From: Pleodorina starrii
Taxonomy: Eukaryota > Chlorophyta > Chlorophyceae > Chlamydomonadales > Volvocaceae
Direction of reading: 5' to 3'
NCBI GenBank assembly: GCA_030267565.1
Contig: BRXU01000049.1
Location: 310,001-374,000, forward strand
DNA: 64,000 nt
Below are positions 1 through 10,983 of this stretch, piece by piece; within the stretch, counting starts at the first letter, position 1; every line of letters starts with the position of its first letter. Under the pieces are notes generated by a model. It made no database searches and was not told where the DNA came from. It saw nothing but the letters and a program-made list of their open reading frames with translations. The position numbers were made by a program, and so were the translations under genes.

Positions 1-2
1 CA

Positions 3-3000
3 CCACCTCCACCATCACCATCCCCATTGCCACCATCACCGCTTCCACTAGCACCTCCGCCGCCTTCATACCCATCCACACCCCCGCCATCTCCATCCCC
101 ACCTTCACCGTCCCCGCCAACACCACCCCCACCATCTCCACCCCCACCTTCACCACCACCACCTTCACCATCCCCACCAACACCACCCCCACCATCCACA
201 CCCCCACCATCGCCATCCCCACAAACACCACCCCCACCCTCACCACCACCGCCATCACCACCCCCACCATCGCCACCCCCACCATCGCCATCCCCGCCAA
301 CACCACCCCCACCCCCGCCACCACCACCCCCACCCCCGCCAACACCACCCCCACCATCGCCACCCCCACCATCGCCATCACCATCTCCACCACCGCCACC
401 ACCACCCCCACCATCGCCACCCCCACCATCGCCATCCCCGCCAACACCACCCCCACCCTCACCACCATCACCACGCCCACCACCCCGACCATCGCCACCC
501 CCACCACCGCCATCACCACCCCGACCATCGCCACCCCCACCACCGCCATTACCACCCCCACCATTGCCACCCCCACCTTCCCCATCCCCACCACCATCAC
601 CACGCCCACCACCCCGACGATCGCCCTCACCACCTCCTCCACCTCCCCCATCACCCCCGCCACGTTTACCATCCCCACCCTCGCGTCCTCGCCCATCCCC
701 ACCTCCTCCCTCGCCTCCCCCACCATCACCTCCCTCACCATACCCTCCCCCACCATCACCTCCCTCGCCTCCACCTCCCTCGCCTCCCCCACCATCACCT
801 CCCCCACCATCACCTCCCTCGCCTCCACCTCCCTCACCTCCAACTCCCTCGCCTCCCCCACCATCACCTCCCCCACCATCACCTCCCTCGCCTCCACCTC
901 CCTCGCCTCCACCTCCCTCGCCTCCCCCACCATCACCTCCCCCACCATCACCTCCCCCACCATCACCTCCCTCGCCTCCACCTCCCTCACCTCCAACTCC
1001 CTCGCCTCCCCCACCATCACCTCCCCCACCATCACCTCCCTCGCCTCCACCTCCCTCGCCTCCACCTCCCTCACCTGAACCTTCCTCTCCACCCCCACCA
1101 TCTCCAATCCCACCATCCCCCCCTCCCCGGCCATTACCACCTCCGTCCCCCTTGCCGCCCTCGCCCCGGCCACCTCCAAGGCCCCCTCGGCCACCGTCAC
1201 CGTTACCGCCGTCACCACCATCACCATCACCGCCTCCGCCTTTCCCTCCGCCACCATCACCGCCGCCACCACCACCGCCGTCTCCACCTTCCCCAGAACC
1301 TCCGTCACCTGACCCTCCCTCACCACCCCCACCCGAACCTCCCTCACCTCTGCCGCCCTCACCCCCACCACCACCACCTCCCTCACCTCTGCCGCCCTCA
1401 CCCCCACCACCACCACCTCCCTCACCTCTGCCGCCCTCACCCTCACCACCACCACCTCCCTCACCGCTGCCGCCCTCACCCTCACCACCACCACCTCCCT
1501 CACCGCTGCCGCCCTCACCCTCACCACCACCGTCCCCGCGGCCCCCGCGGCCTCCCCCAAGGGTCCCCCGCGCACCACCACCTTCACCTCCGTCTCCTTC
1601 ACACCCATCACCGCCCTCGCCGCTCCCACCATCCCCTCAGCCTCCTTCCCCCGAACCACCATTGCCACCATCTCCTGAGCCCCCATCCCCCGCGCCACCG
1701 ATGCCACCACCGCCACCCTCTCCCACCCCACCGCAGCCGCCGCCACCATCTCCTGAGCCCCCATCCCCCGCGCCACCGATGCCACCACCACCGCCTCCCC
1801 CACCCCCCTCACCCCCCTCGCCACCCTCACCACCATCACCACGACCTCCACGACCTCCACCGCGCCCTCCACCTTCCCCGCCACCTCGTCCTCCTTCACC
1901 CCCACCCCCGTCCCCTCAGCCGCCATCGCCCGAGCCACCAAGCCCGCCGCCGCCATCTCCTCCATCCCCTCCCCCCCCACCCTCACCCCATCCCCTCCCG
2001 CCCCCACCCGAACCCCCGTCACCACTGCCTCCCTCACCACCTTCCCCCGAGCCTCCATCCCCGGAGCCGCCCTCCCCAGAGCCCCCATCCCCACTGCCGC
2101 CTTCTCCACCTGCACCTCCATCTCCACCCTCACCTCGCCCCCCGCGGCCTCCACCGCGGCCGCCTCCAGGCCCGCCTCCAGCGCCTCCCTCCCCTTTGCC
2201 ACCATCCATGCCGCCGGCACCCCCACCATCCCCCCCGCCACCCTCACCCCCACCACCCCCATCGCCTTCCCCTGACCCTCCTTCTCCTGATCCTCCACTG
2301 CCGCCATCCCCCGAGCCCCCGTCGCCCCAACCACCTTCTCCCCCACTGCTGCCCCCGTCACCGTCCACACCGCCCACACCACCCTCACCACCATCACCGC
2401 GGCCCCCGCGACCACCCCCCCGGCCTCCCCCATTCCCGCCGCCCCTGCCTCCTTCGCCATCCTCTCCTGAGCCCCCGTCTCCTTCACCACCTTCGCCTGT
2501 CCCTCCATCTCCTGAGCCACCTTCGCCTGCCCCACCGTCTCCGAAACCTCCTTTGCCACCGCCACCTTCACCCCCGCCCCCATCACCGCCTTCACCAATG
2601 CCCCCACCTCCTCGGCCCCCCTCACCGCCGGCACCTCCCTCACCACCATCCCCACGACCCCCACGGCCCCCACCGCGGCCGCCTCCCTCCCCTCCCTTCC
2701 ACCCTCCCTCGCCCCCGTCACCTCCGTCACCTGCTCCGCCATCCCCCCAACCACCACCGCCGCCATCGCCGTCGCCGCCGTCACCCGAGCCGCCATCACC
2801 CCAACCTCCTTCACCCCAGCCACCACCCCCACCTTCCCCCGAGCCTCCATCTCCCGAGCCCCCTTCACCGTCACCCCCACCGCCATCCCCACCGTTGCCT
2901 CCGTCCCCTCCACCTCCACCATCTCCACGGCCCCCGAGACGTCCTTTGCGACCGCCTCCATTCCCGCCACCCCAGCCTCCATCCCCCCCTTCCCCCCAAC

Positions 3001-4265
3001 CCCCCTCACCATTGCCTCCATCTCCACCGTCCCCCCAACCCCCGTCTCCTGAGCCGCCATCTCCACCGTCCCCAGAGCCGCCTTCACCCACGCCGCCCTT
3101 ACCTGAGCCCCCATCTCCCAAGCCGCCCTCCCCACCGAGGCCGCCGCCCCCACCATCGCCTCGCCCCCCGCGACGACCATCTCGACCGCCTCCATCCCCG
3201 CCGTCCCTGCCTCTTGCCCCCCCTTCCCCCGAGCCCCCGTCGCCATTGCCTCCCTCTCCACCTTCCCCCGAACCCCCGTCGCCATTGCCTCCCTCTCCAC
3301 CTTCCCCCGAACCCCCGTCACCGTTGCCTCCATCTCCACCTTCCCCCGAACCCCCGTCACCGTTGCCTCCATCTCCACCGTCCCCAGAGCCGCCTTCACC
3401 CACCCCGCCCTCACCTAAGCCCCCATCTCCCAAGCCGCCCTCCCCACCGAGGCCGCCACCCCCACCATCGCCTCGCCCCCCGCGACGACCATCTCGACCG
3501 CCTCCAAATCCGCCGCCCCTGCCGCCCTTGCCGCCTTCCCCCCCGCCCCCGCCGCCCTCGCCTCCAACTCCCCCATCACCCCTGCCGCCTTCACCACCTT
3601 CTCCCGAGCCGCCATCTCCGGAGCCCCCGCAGCCCCCCTTCCCTTCACCGCCCTCACCCGAGCCCCCATCCCCCGAGCCACCCTCTCCACCATCGCCTTC
3701 ACCGCCTCCTCCGACGCCACCGTCACCCTCTCCGCCGCCCTCCCCCAGACCGCCGCGCCGCCCGCCCAGGGCTCCCACACTCCCATCGAGGCCACCGCCG
3801 TCGCCGCGGCGGCCACGGAACCCGCCGCCGTCGCCGCCAGCGGTCTCGAGTACGGAATCTTCGCTTTCCGCGCCGGCGACGGGCATTTGGGGCGCCATTG
3901 CCGCCGCCGTCGTCGGACGCCGGAAGTCGCGGCCGCCGCCTCCGTCGCCTGACGCGCCGCTGCCACCGCTTAATGCCTTTGCAACGCCGCCAGATGACCT
4001 GCAGCAGCAGCAGCAGCAGCATCAGCAGGAAGGGGAGCCGCACCACTCGCCTCCCCCTCCGCCGCCATCACTGCCGCCATCACGGCGAGAAAAGAAGGCA
4101 ACGTCAACATGGCCGCCGCCGCAAGAGTATGCGTCGCCGCCGCCGTACGATTACGTTGCACCACCCAGCGTTGACGGAGATGAAGACCAGCAACTCTCGC
4201 AGCCACCACCAGAAGTAGTGAGTGATCGTGTCCTTCTGCCACAGCCTCCGCACAAGCGGCGGTAG
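3..4265 (+). CDS. Giant Ser-Pro-rich (hydroxyproline-rich glycoprotein-like) protein, 5' end outside window
   Basis: The frame is open from the left edge to the TAG at 4263-4265, about 1420 codons, with no credible ATG, so this is the 3' part of a larger gene. Nearly the whole product is (SP)n, (SPPP)n, SPEPPSP and SPLPPSP blocks, the substrate pattern for prolyl hydroxylation and arabinosylation in volvocine extracellular-matrix proteins (family knowledge). From about 1.5 kb an Arg-rich cassette [13 protein letters not shown], later [13 protein letters not shown], recurs nine times roughly every 240-310 bp, so the gene grew by duplication of units of about 90 residues. The last 140 residues leave the repeat: a short hydrophobic stretch ([12 protein letters not shown]), a Gln run, and a more ordinary tail ending QPPHKRR. 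No globular pherophorin domain is visible, so 'pherophorin' is not claimed. Long antisense ORFs here are composition artefacts. Confidence 0.8.
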   Translation, partial: PPPPSPSPLPPSPLPLAPPPPSYPSTPPPSPSPPSPSPPTPPPPSPPPPSPPPPSPSPPTPPPPSTPPPSPSPQTPPPPSPPPPSPPPPSPPPPSPSPPTPPPPPPPPPPPPPTPPPPSPPPPSPSPSPPPPPPPPPSPPPPSPSPPTPPPPSPPSPRPPPRPSPPPPPPSPPRPSPPPPPPLPPPPLPPPPSPSPPPSPRPPPRRSPSPPPPPPPSPPPRLPSPPSRPRPSPPPPSPPPPSPPSPYPPPPSPPSPPPPSPPPPSPPPPSPPSPPPPSPPTPSPPPPSPPPPSPPSPPPPSPPPPSPPPPSPPPPSPPPPSPPSPPPPSPPTPSPPPPSPPPPSPPSPPPPSPPPPSPEPSSPPPPSPIPPSPPPRPLPPPSPLPPSPRPPPRPPRPPSPLPPSPPSPSPPPPFPPPPSPPPPPPPSPPSPEPPSPDPPSPPPPEPPSPLPPSPPPPPPPSPLPPSPPPPPPPSPLPPSPSPPPPPSPLPPSPSPPPPPSPLPPSPSPPPSPRPPRPPPRVPRAPPPSPPSPSHPSPPSPLPPSPQPPSPEPPLPPSPEPPSPAPPMPPPPPSPTPPQPPPPSPEPPSPAPPMPPPPPPPPPSPPSPPSPPSPRPPRPPPRPPPSPPPRPPSPPPPSPQPPSPEPPSPPPPSPPSPPPPPSPHPLPPPPEPPSPLPPSPPSPEPPSPEPPSPEPPSPLPPSPPAPPSPPSPRPPRPPPRPPPGPPPAPPSPLPPSMPPAPPPSPPPPSPPPPPSPSPDPPSPDPPLPPSPEPPSPQPPSPPLLPPSPSTPPTPPSPPSPRPPRPPPRPPPFPPPLPPSPSSPEPPSPSPPSPVPPSPEPPSPAPPSPKPPLPPPPSPPPPSPPSPMPPPPRPPSPPAPPSPPSPRPPRPPPRPPPSPPFHPPSPPSPPSPAPPSPQPPPPPSPSPPSPEPPSPQPPSPQPPPPPSPEPPSPEPPSPSPPPPSPPLPPSPPPPPSPRPPRRPLRPPPFPPPQPPSPPSPQPPSPLPPSPPSPQPPSPEPPSPPSPEPPSPTPPLPEPPSPKPPSPPRPPPPPSPRPPRRPSRPPPSPPSLPLAPPSPEPPSPLPPSPPSPEPPSPLPPSPPSPEPPSPLPPSPPSPEPPSPLPPSPPSPEPPSPTPPSPKPPSPKPPSPPRPPPPPSPRPPRRPSRPPPNPPPLPPLPPSPPPPPPSPPTPPSPLPPSPPSPEPPSPEPPQPPFPSPPSPEPPSPEPPSPPSPSPPPPTPPSPSPPPSPRPPRRPPRAPTLPSRPPPSPRRPRNPPPSPPAVSSTESSLSAPATGIWGAIAAAVVGRRKSRPPPPSPDAPLPPLNAFATPPDDLQQQQQQHQQEGEPHHSPPPPPPSLPPSRREKKATSTWPPPQEYASPPPYDYVAPPSVDGDEDQQLSQPPPEVVSDRVLLPQPPHKRR

Positions 4266-7198
4266 CACCTACCGCAAAACACAGCGGCGATGTGAGCTCG
4301 CTGCAGCAGGGGATGGCACGCGTGTGTATGTCAGTATGTGTGTGTGTTGCAGACTGCAGGCGGGGTCGGCCTGCTAGTACCTGCAGCCGCAGCTCACAAC
4401 TTTATTTCGCGCTGAAACAACGAAACACCAACGGCTAGGGGTAGATGTATAGACATTTCCCGCTTACGTACAGGCGGTTTTGGGTGCGTGATTCTCGTTT
4501 GGTTGCAGTCCACGCGGCAAACGTGCGTGTGTCTCCTGAGGCTCTATCTCGCATCCGCATCCAGGTGCGCGCGCGTGTATGCGTACATGCACGTGCACAT
4601 GCACGTGCAGGTTCAGGTGCACGTGCAGGTGCATGTGCGTCGTCTGTACGAGTATCGTGCATGCGAGCTTGGGCGTGCTTGTGTCGGTTTTCAATGCAGC
4701 TAGGTCAGACAGGTGCAGCGGAGTTATTCATGCGCGTGCGTGCGTGCATCTGCGATTTGCGCACATGCGTGGCAGGGGTGGGTGGCATGCGTGCGTGTGT
4801 GTATGTGTGTAAGTTGCATTCATACGTCGTGTCGGCGGGGGGCCGGAAAAAAGGGAATTTGAGGGAGGGGGAGAATTCCCGCTTTTCCGGCAAGGGGACT
4901 CGACACGTTTGGTGAGGGTGCGCATCCGGCAGGACTTCTAATGGCATATTGCACAAGATGCCGCGCGTCGCGAAGTCTGCGATTGCGAAGGCCGTGGAAG
5001 CTGCGGCAGGGCATTGATTCTTTCGCATACGGAGCGGCGGAATACGACAGTACGAGAACGTACGGCAGTACGGGTTATATCCGTTGCTTCAATAGTTGGC
5101 GGTGTTGCTGATGTGGATAATGATTTTATGGTCGGCGTCAAGTAGATTGATTGCTTGATGGTAGGCGTGTGGTCAGGCACTTGGCCCAAGTGATTGATTC
5201 CGCACCAAAAACATGTTGGCGTTTTAAACCGGTTTGGACTGTCAGGGCGGACATATTTTTGTCATTTTTCGATGCCGGCAGGTTTCACTAGATTCAACGA
5301 GGAGAGCCGTATGCAGTTTGGCGGGATGGATTGAAGTTGCGAGTTATTTGCGGACGGCGCGCGCTGGGGCCTCGGCTAGTGCGGCCTTGCGAGCCTGGTC
5401 TGTAGACAGGTTCGTCCAAGCTGTGTCGATATGCCTACAGGCACGCTCGACCCAGCTGTCAACAACCAACCGTATCGGACGTACAATCGAAGGGCAGGGC
5501 AGACGGCAGAGCGCTGCTGGTTGTGCTGGCGAGGATGAGGCGCAGCAGCCGTGGCTGTGTTTCATGCGGCCGACGGAAAGCTGCTGGTTCGGGAAAGTGT
5601 CAGGGCCAGGGCGCATCGGGCTCGGACATGCCCAGCGTCGCATGGCTTAAGAAGAGGGGAGCTCTCTCTCCGCCTTCGTAATCAACGAATTGCTCAACAT
5701 AATACCCAAGCCAACAAATCTGCTTCTGTTTGTCGTCCGTAGGAATAGCTTCAAAATGGTGAGATCCAATGTCAGATGCGAATTACACCATTGAATCAGT
5801 TTACAGTGGGCCCACCCAGCAGAGCAGCAAGACAGTGCTGCTTTTGGCAGGAAGATAAAGCTCCGCAGGTCTGGAGACGCAAAGGCTCACAGACACAAAC
5901 AGGCGACACAGCGAACAAAGAGCCGCGTCTCGTCTCCCACAACCACACGCACACACAGCCAAACCTGCAATTACGCAATACGAACAAGGAAGAGACACAG
6001 AGGCATCCTCCTGCATGCAAGCAAAATAGCCCCGGATAGAGACACACCGCCATATCGAATCACAACGTGCCCGAGTACGGCAGGCACTGGCGCTGACGAG
6101 GCGCGCGTACAGCGGTCCGCAAAGCGCGGGCAGCCATCGGGCACCAGGCAGCCTTCCAGTGCACCCACGTGGATCAGTGCGGGCCCACTCCACGCCGCTG
6201 AGCACAACAGTGCGGTGCAGCTCGGCGCAGTGCAGGAGGGTGCAGGCTAGGTGGGACCAGCCGAGCCGAGGCAGGTTCCACTCGCCCACTCCGCGGTTCA
6301 TTGACGCTGTGTCCGGGCCTGACTGTTTGTCAGTGGGCCGTGAAATATCGACGGACGCGAGGACAGCGCTACGCAAGCACCGCCGGCGCCAACACCATCT
6401 ACTCTCTCACATCTAAGAAGCAAGCAGCGCAAGCAGTCCAAGGGTCCGCGGCAACGTCGGAAGGAGCGTCTCTCGCTCCGGCGCCGCCGGGAAATGACGT
6501 CGTCCATAATCCATCATGCTTGTCGGGGTTCCTTGCGCTGCCCCGCTGCTAAGACAACATGTTCACCCGCATGGCAATCCATGCTTGGACGACAACAGCG
6601 GAGCAACGGAAAGTTCATAATGCCTTGCAAATGGCGACAATTGGCGCTGCTTGGTACAGCTGAAGTTGAAACCGCGGCGCAGTGGCGGCACGCACAAATG
6701 TCCATGTCCATCTTGCCCGTTAGATAGATGGCCTGCGAGTATACGAGTCAAAAGTCAAACAGCGTTCAGCTTCTGCTATCATATCTCTCTCTTCTGATGT
6801 ATGTGAAGTTGAGGTTTGTAGTTGTGGACGAATAATCCATGCATGCCGCGACGGCCGGCGGTCCAAACTGTCGGTCACAAACGTGCGCGCAAAAACTGTA
6901 CTCGAAATTCAGTACGAGTCCCAAGGTTCTGAATCTGAATCCAGCTCCTGCAACGACCGCTGCTGTGCTCCCTCTTTTCTCCGGCGATGCTTCCTCTTTG
7001 GCGGCTTCGGCGGGCGGATCTGCAGTGGTGGTAATAGTTTCATAATGTTAACTACAGAAATAAATTCAGGCCCAATCAAATTTACAATGCGGCAGTTCCA
7101 AACTTCCAATGAGGAGGTGTCAGTTGCAGTTAATAATGTTGACTTCCGATTCGCCAGGTCAACTGTCATCAGGCTGACCGGCCAAGCTAACCGCCAGC
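4266..7198. other. Intergenic, no supported gene
   Basis: The stretch begins with 3' flank of the Ser-Pro-rich gene; TGTAA occurs only near 4808. Around 4560-4830 there is a degenerate GTGCATGCACGTG/CGTGTG microsatellite. A minus-strand open stretch at 5801-6376 has somewhat protein-like composition in its upstream half, but no splice context or family match was recognised. Confidence 0.5.
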
Positions 7199-7928
7199 CT
7201 AACGGCCGCTCACCTGGCTTCCATCCTCATTGGAGCGACCCGTTGAATAATCGGCGGGCGGAGGCCAGACCCACTCCGGCGGTGGGGCGTCGTAATCCGG
7301 CGGCGGCGGCCGGGGCGGCGGCCGCGGCGGCCGAGGTGGCCTAGGTACCGGTGGCTGGAAGACGAAGGGGGTACCGGCGGGCGGCGATGGAGGTGGGAGC
7401 GATGGCGGCCGAGGAGGCGGCGGCCGTGGAGGCAGGAAAGGCGGCGGTGGCGAGGGCGGCGGCGGAGAGGGTGGCGGCGGGGAGGGAGGGGGTGGGGAAG
7501 GGGGCGGTGGGGAAGGGGGCGGTGGAGAGGGGGGCGGTGGGGAGGGAGGGGGTGGCGGCGGCGGGGAAGGCGGTGGCGGAGGGAGAGGAGACGGCGGCGG
7601 CGGCGGTTGAGGGGACGGCGGAGGAGGGAAAGGCGAAGGCGGCGGTGATGGGGGCGGCGGAGATGGTGGCGGCGGGGATGGCGGCGGCGGCGAGGGTGGG
7701 GGGGAATGCGGCGGTGGCGGTGAGGGCGGAGGAGGGAATGGTGGTGGTGGAGAGGGTGGAGGCGGCGGGGAAACGGGACCACGCCGGGGTGGCGGCGGCC
7801 GGGATTTGCGAGGTGCCTGGGGTCCGGAGCGGGGCGGCTTTGGGGGCGGTGGTTTGGGCCTGGGAGGCTTGGGGCTCGGCCGGGGGGGTCTCTCCGGGGG
7901 GCCCATGCCGGGAGGGGCGGGCGGTAGA
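7199..7928 (-). CDS. Pro-rich 3'-terminal exon of an HRGP-like gene
   Basis: This minus-strand reading frame ends with a stop at 7199. A good acceptor (CCCCCCCGCAG) gives an exon start at 7928. The product is basic and Pro-rich at first (PPRPSPKPPRPKPPPPKPP), then a (SPPPP)n block, then [12 protein letters not shown], and ends with DYDAPPPEWVWPPPADYSTG and a short hydrophilic tail. The Tyr- and Pro-containing end resembles the tail of the 1-4265 protein, which suggests a similar wall or matrix role. The exon starts in phase 2, whereas the nearest upstream exon (ending 9368) closes in phase 0. If the two belong to one gene, at least one exon between 7.9 and 9.3 kb has been missed. Confidence 0.55.
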
Positions 7929-9367
7929 CTGCGGGGGGGAGCAGTGGACGGGGAGGCGGAGGGCAAGGCGGGGGGTGGGTGATGAGGGGTGAAATAGGGG
8001 CAACCCAGGGCATTGGGGCGACGTCAGCGACCCGGAAATACGGGGGAGGAAGGGGACGGAGAAGCGGGGGGGGGGGTAGCGACAAACGGTGGGGAGGGCA
8101 GCAAAGAAGCACAGCAGGGGCGCATGTGTGGGCAATCGGTGGGTCATCTTGTGGGTTGGGAGGAAGGGCAGGGGCAGGAAAGGAAGGGGAGCAGTCAGCG
8201 GGGTCATTGGAAGGAAGGCAGCGCAGCGGGAAACCCTAAACCCTCCCACCCAATCCTCTCCCGCTCCGCGCAAAACCTTTCCGGCATACGAGGGCCCAGG
8301 CACCACAGCGTCCGCAGCTCCTCCCACCTCCTCCACGTCCGGTGCTTTCCGTAACAATACGGTGTATGTACCGGTATGCGGCCGCGCATGTGCAGCAGCA
8401 GAGCTCCCGGCACCCCCCCCCCTCGAGCCAACTCCAACAATGCATACCGGTACATCACCTTGCGCCCCAAATCTATCAATAGGTAAGGTAACTCTTTTAC
8501 CAAGACTTACTCTAATTGGCTGTACTCGCGGATTGCGGCGGCTATCATCTGCGAAGGGGCGGTTGGGGGGTGCACGAAGGTCGCGGACAGTTTGGTCCCA
8601 AGGTCCAGTACGGAAGACGCCCCCAGCCATCCGCACCGTTGGGGGTGGCGTTACTTTCCCACGCCGGTGTTTCAGTCAGCTGGCTCCCAATCCCCAGAAG
8701 ATGCACCCACAGGGAGGGGGGTGCATGACTGAGGATGTGGATGTAGATGTTTCCCCGCCCGGGTCGCTCCTAGCGGGTGAGAGGCTGGGCGGCTGGGGAG
8801 GGCAGCCCCCGCCCGTCCTGGGGGCTTGTGTGGCCCCGAGGACCAAACGGCCAATCGCTCCGTAGCGCCGATCCAGGCGTGTGGAGATGAACCTGCCCCT
8901 TGTGGCCCCTTCCACACACTGCCGCCGGTGGCCCACACAGCATTCTAGGGTTAGGGCCGTGATGAGCCCAGTTGGGCCCAGAACCGTAACTCCCAAGCAG
9001 AAGTACACACACAGGCACATACAGGCGCACAGGCAACTCCGCCGCCACACAGGCACACAGGCAACTCCGCCCCCACACAGGGGCTCTCACATACGTAGTC
9101 TTCACCACCGCCCTCCTCATTCCCCACTCGCACCCTCGGCTCTGCAGCGCTGCCTTGCTCCTGCCCTTCTGTTACGGACGCACAGGCACACACTCAACCC
9201 GTGCATGAAAAGCAACCGCCCGTCCTGCCCCAGGCCCCACGTAATTGCACCCCGTAGCGGCTCAACCGGAAAAGCGCAATTTCCCCCTCCTGCACAGGCC
9301 CCTCAAAAGGAAGCAGTCCCCCTCTCTCCCTTCACCCTGCACGCACACACTCGCCCACCCGCCCACC

Positions 9368-9901
9368 TGCGAGTAGCCCAAAAGGCTAGGGTACGTGGCT
9401 CCGGAGCCGCTCCACAGCACCAGCCCGCGCCCCACCCGCCACGCACGCGCCACCGCCACCATCCGCCGCAACGTCGGCTCCGGTCCACTGTACAGCGTCC
9501 GGCTGACGTTGCTCTGCGGACATCCCATAAGGCCCGTCACGCCTTGCCTGGGTCGTACCCGCAGCGACACCGGCAGCCGCTCCAGGAAAGCCCACTCGGA
9601 GGTTCGGATGGGGGCGTCGAACTCGCCCCGGATCAGCACGGGTTCGCAACCAGTCGGCTGGTCGCCCGTCAGAAACTCGATGAGGGGCAGGAATTGGTTG
9701 TAGGGCGGCGCGGGGATGTGTCCGTCCATCAGCGCCAGCACGTTACCGGCGGACACGAAGCGCAGCAGCGCGGCGCGTTTGGCGGGGTCGCTGGCGAGGC
9801 CCTCCTGATGCCAGTAGGAGCCTTTGTTGCCCGGAATGACAAGCGCGTCGTACTGTGAGAGGCTGTCGGCGTTGGGCTGGGAGTAGACCAAGGCTGGCGT
9901 G
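9368..9901 (-). CDS. Exon encoding a GATase/ThuA-like fold segment
   Basis: The open minus-strand segment has an acceptor CCTCACACAG just above 9901 and a donor CAG|GTGGGC at 9368. It reads as an alpha/beta domain: a strand ALVYSQP, then YDALVIPGNKGSYW (like the D-LVIPGG-G strand-turn of class I glutamine-amidotransferase-like folds), then RFVSAGNVLALMDGH, where such folds usually carry the nucleophile elbow, and near the end GRGLVLWSGSG. The elbow Cys is not there; MDGH occupies the site, so amidotransferase chemistry is unlikely. Resemblance to ThuA or biotin-ligase-N-like domains is an inference from motif spacing only. The exon lies upstream of the Pro-rich exon on the same strand, so a secreted fusion is possible but unproven. 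Confidence 0.45.
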
Positions 9902-10841
9902 CTGTGTGAGGGCAGCGTGACCCATGGGTCGGTGGGGCGAGGGGATGGGTAGGAGGGAAGTGGTAAAGATGAAGTCGATGAGCGATTGGACAATGGGGAA
10001 TGGGCGGGTAGCCCAAGCCCAGGCTTGCATTTAATTGGACCCTTGGGGGGTTCGGGTGAGGTGGCGGTTCTAACCCCTGTCCCCCCCGGGGATCTGCAAC
10101 GCCAGGCCGTGACCCTCTCGTGATGGCCCCACGGCGGCCGATCTGTCAGCCGATGCAGCCACGCAGCTTTACGCCGCCGACAGGAGGGCTACTGGCACCG
10201 GAGGCTCTGATATAAGGGTTTTGATGGTGGTGGTGGTGGTGCTGCTGCAGCAGCGACGGCGGCGGCGCAGAGGCCGGGATGACAAGGGCCCGCTCTCCTG
10301 CTCGTCGCCGCCTCCGCTTCCCGACGCCCCAGCCGGCCCTCCAAACGCAACAGCGGCAATCGACTGCAGGCCCCCGGGGCAACGCGGACCCCTTCCGAAC
10401 CCGATGAAATGACAAGCTCAGCGCCCCGTGTCAGCCTTGCTTACCATGGCACCTGAATCTTAAGGTTATCATGGATAAGGTCAGCGCGAAGCGTGCCCGC
10501 AACCACATTCAGATTGCCGTATAAAGCGACGCGGACTGCGGTGGAAGGGCCAAATAACGGGAGCGAGAAGCGGCCGTCGGCCAACCGTTTGATGCCATCC
10601 CGTGGCCCGTGCAGGTTCAGCCGGAGAATACTTTTTTCAATTATCAATTAATGAAGTTAGTTTAAAACCTTTTTCATTAGCAATAGGGAACTTGCTTCCA
10701 GCAACTTTGCGAACGAAACAGGCACGTCTCGTCAATACCTTCAACGGCGCGTAGATTCCCTAGCCAGAATCACGATGCCGTAACACAATGCCTAAACCGT
10801 TATCAAACACCAATTTATTTGCAGGTAGCACTGGTAGATAC

Positions 10842-10983
10842 CTCTGGCCAGCTTTCCATGCTTACGAAAAACGACTACAGTACAGGCGATTGCCGGCGAC
10901 CTACTTGCTGCCGATGCTCCAATGATGCAATTTGCCAGCAATAAAATGGCGGCGGCAGCCGCGAAGCCGTCCGCTCGAGGCAT
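10842..10983 (-). CDS. Possible first exon with signal peptide
   Basis: An ATG at 10983 opens MPRADGF followed by a hydrophobic core (AAAAAILLLANCIIGASA) and a plausible signal-peptidase site after ASA. A donor AGAG|GTATCT closes the exon at 10842 in phase 1. It would make a sensible first exon for the gene whose later exons are at 9368-9901 and 7199-7928. A protein-like stretch also exists at 10455-10640 (NLNVVAGTLRADLIHDNLK) before a GTAAGC donor, but I could not find a matching acceptor, so the link is unproven. Confidence 0.3.

Noticed and set aside
1916..3898. 660-codon minus-strand Gly-rich ORF
   Set aside because: It is the antisense of the Pro codons of the Ser-Pro-rich gene; composition alone keeps it open.
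5801..6376. 191-codon minus-strand ORF with a partly protein-like N-terminal half
   Set aside because: The downstream half is a Cys/Val-rich translation of a CA microsatellite. No start or splice context or family match was seen, so it is only mentioned in the intergenic entry.
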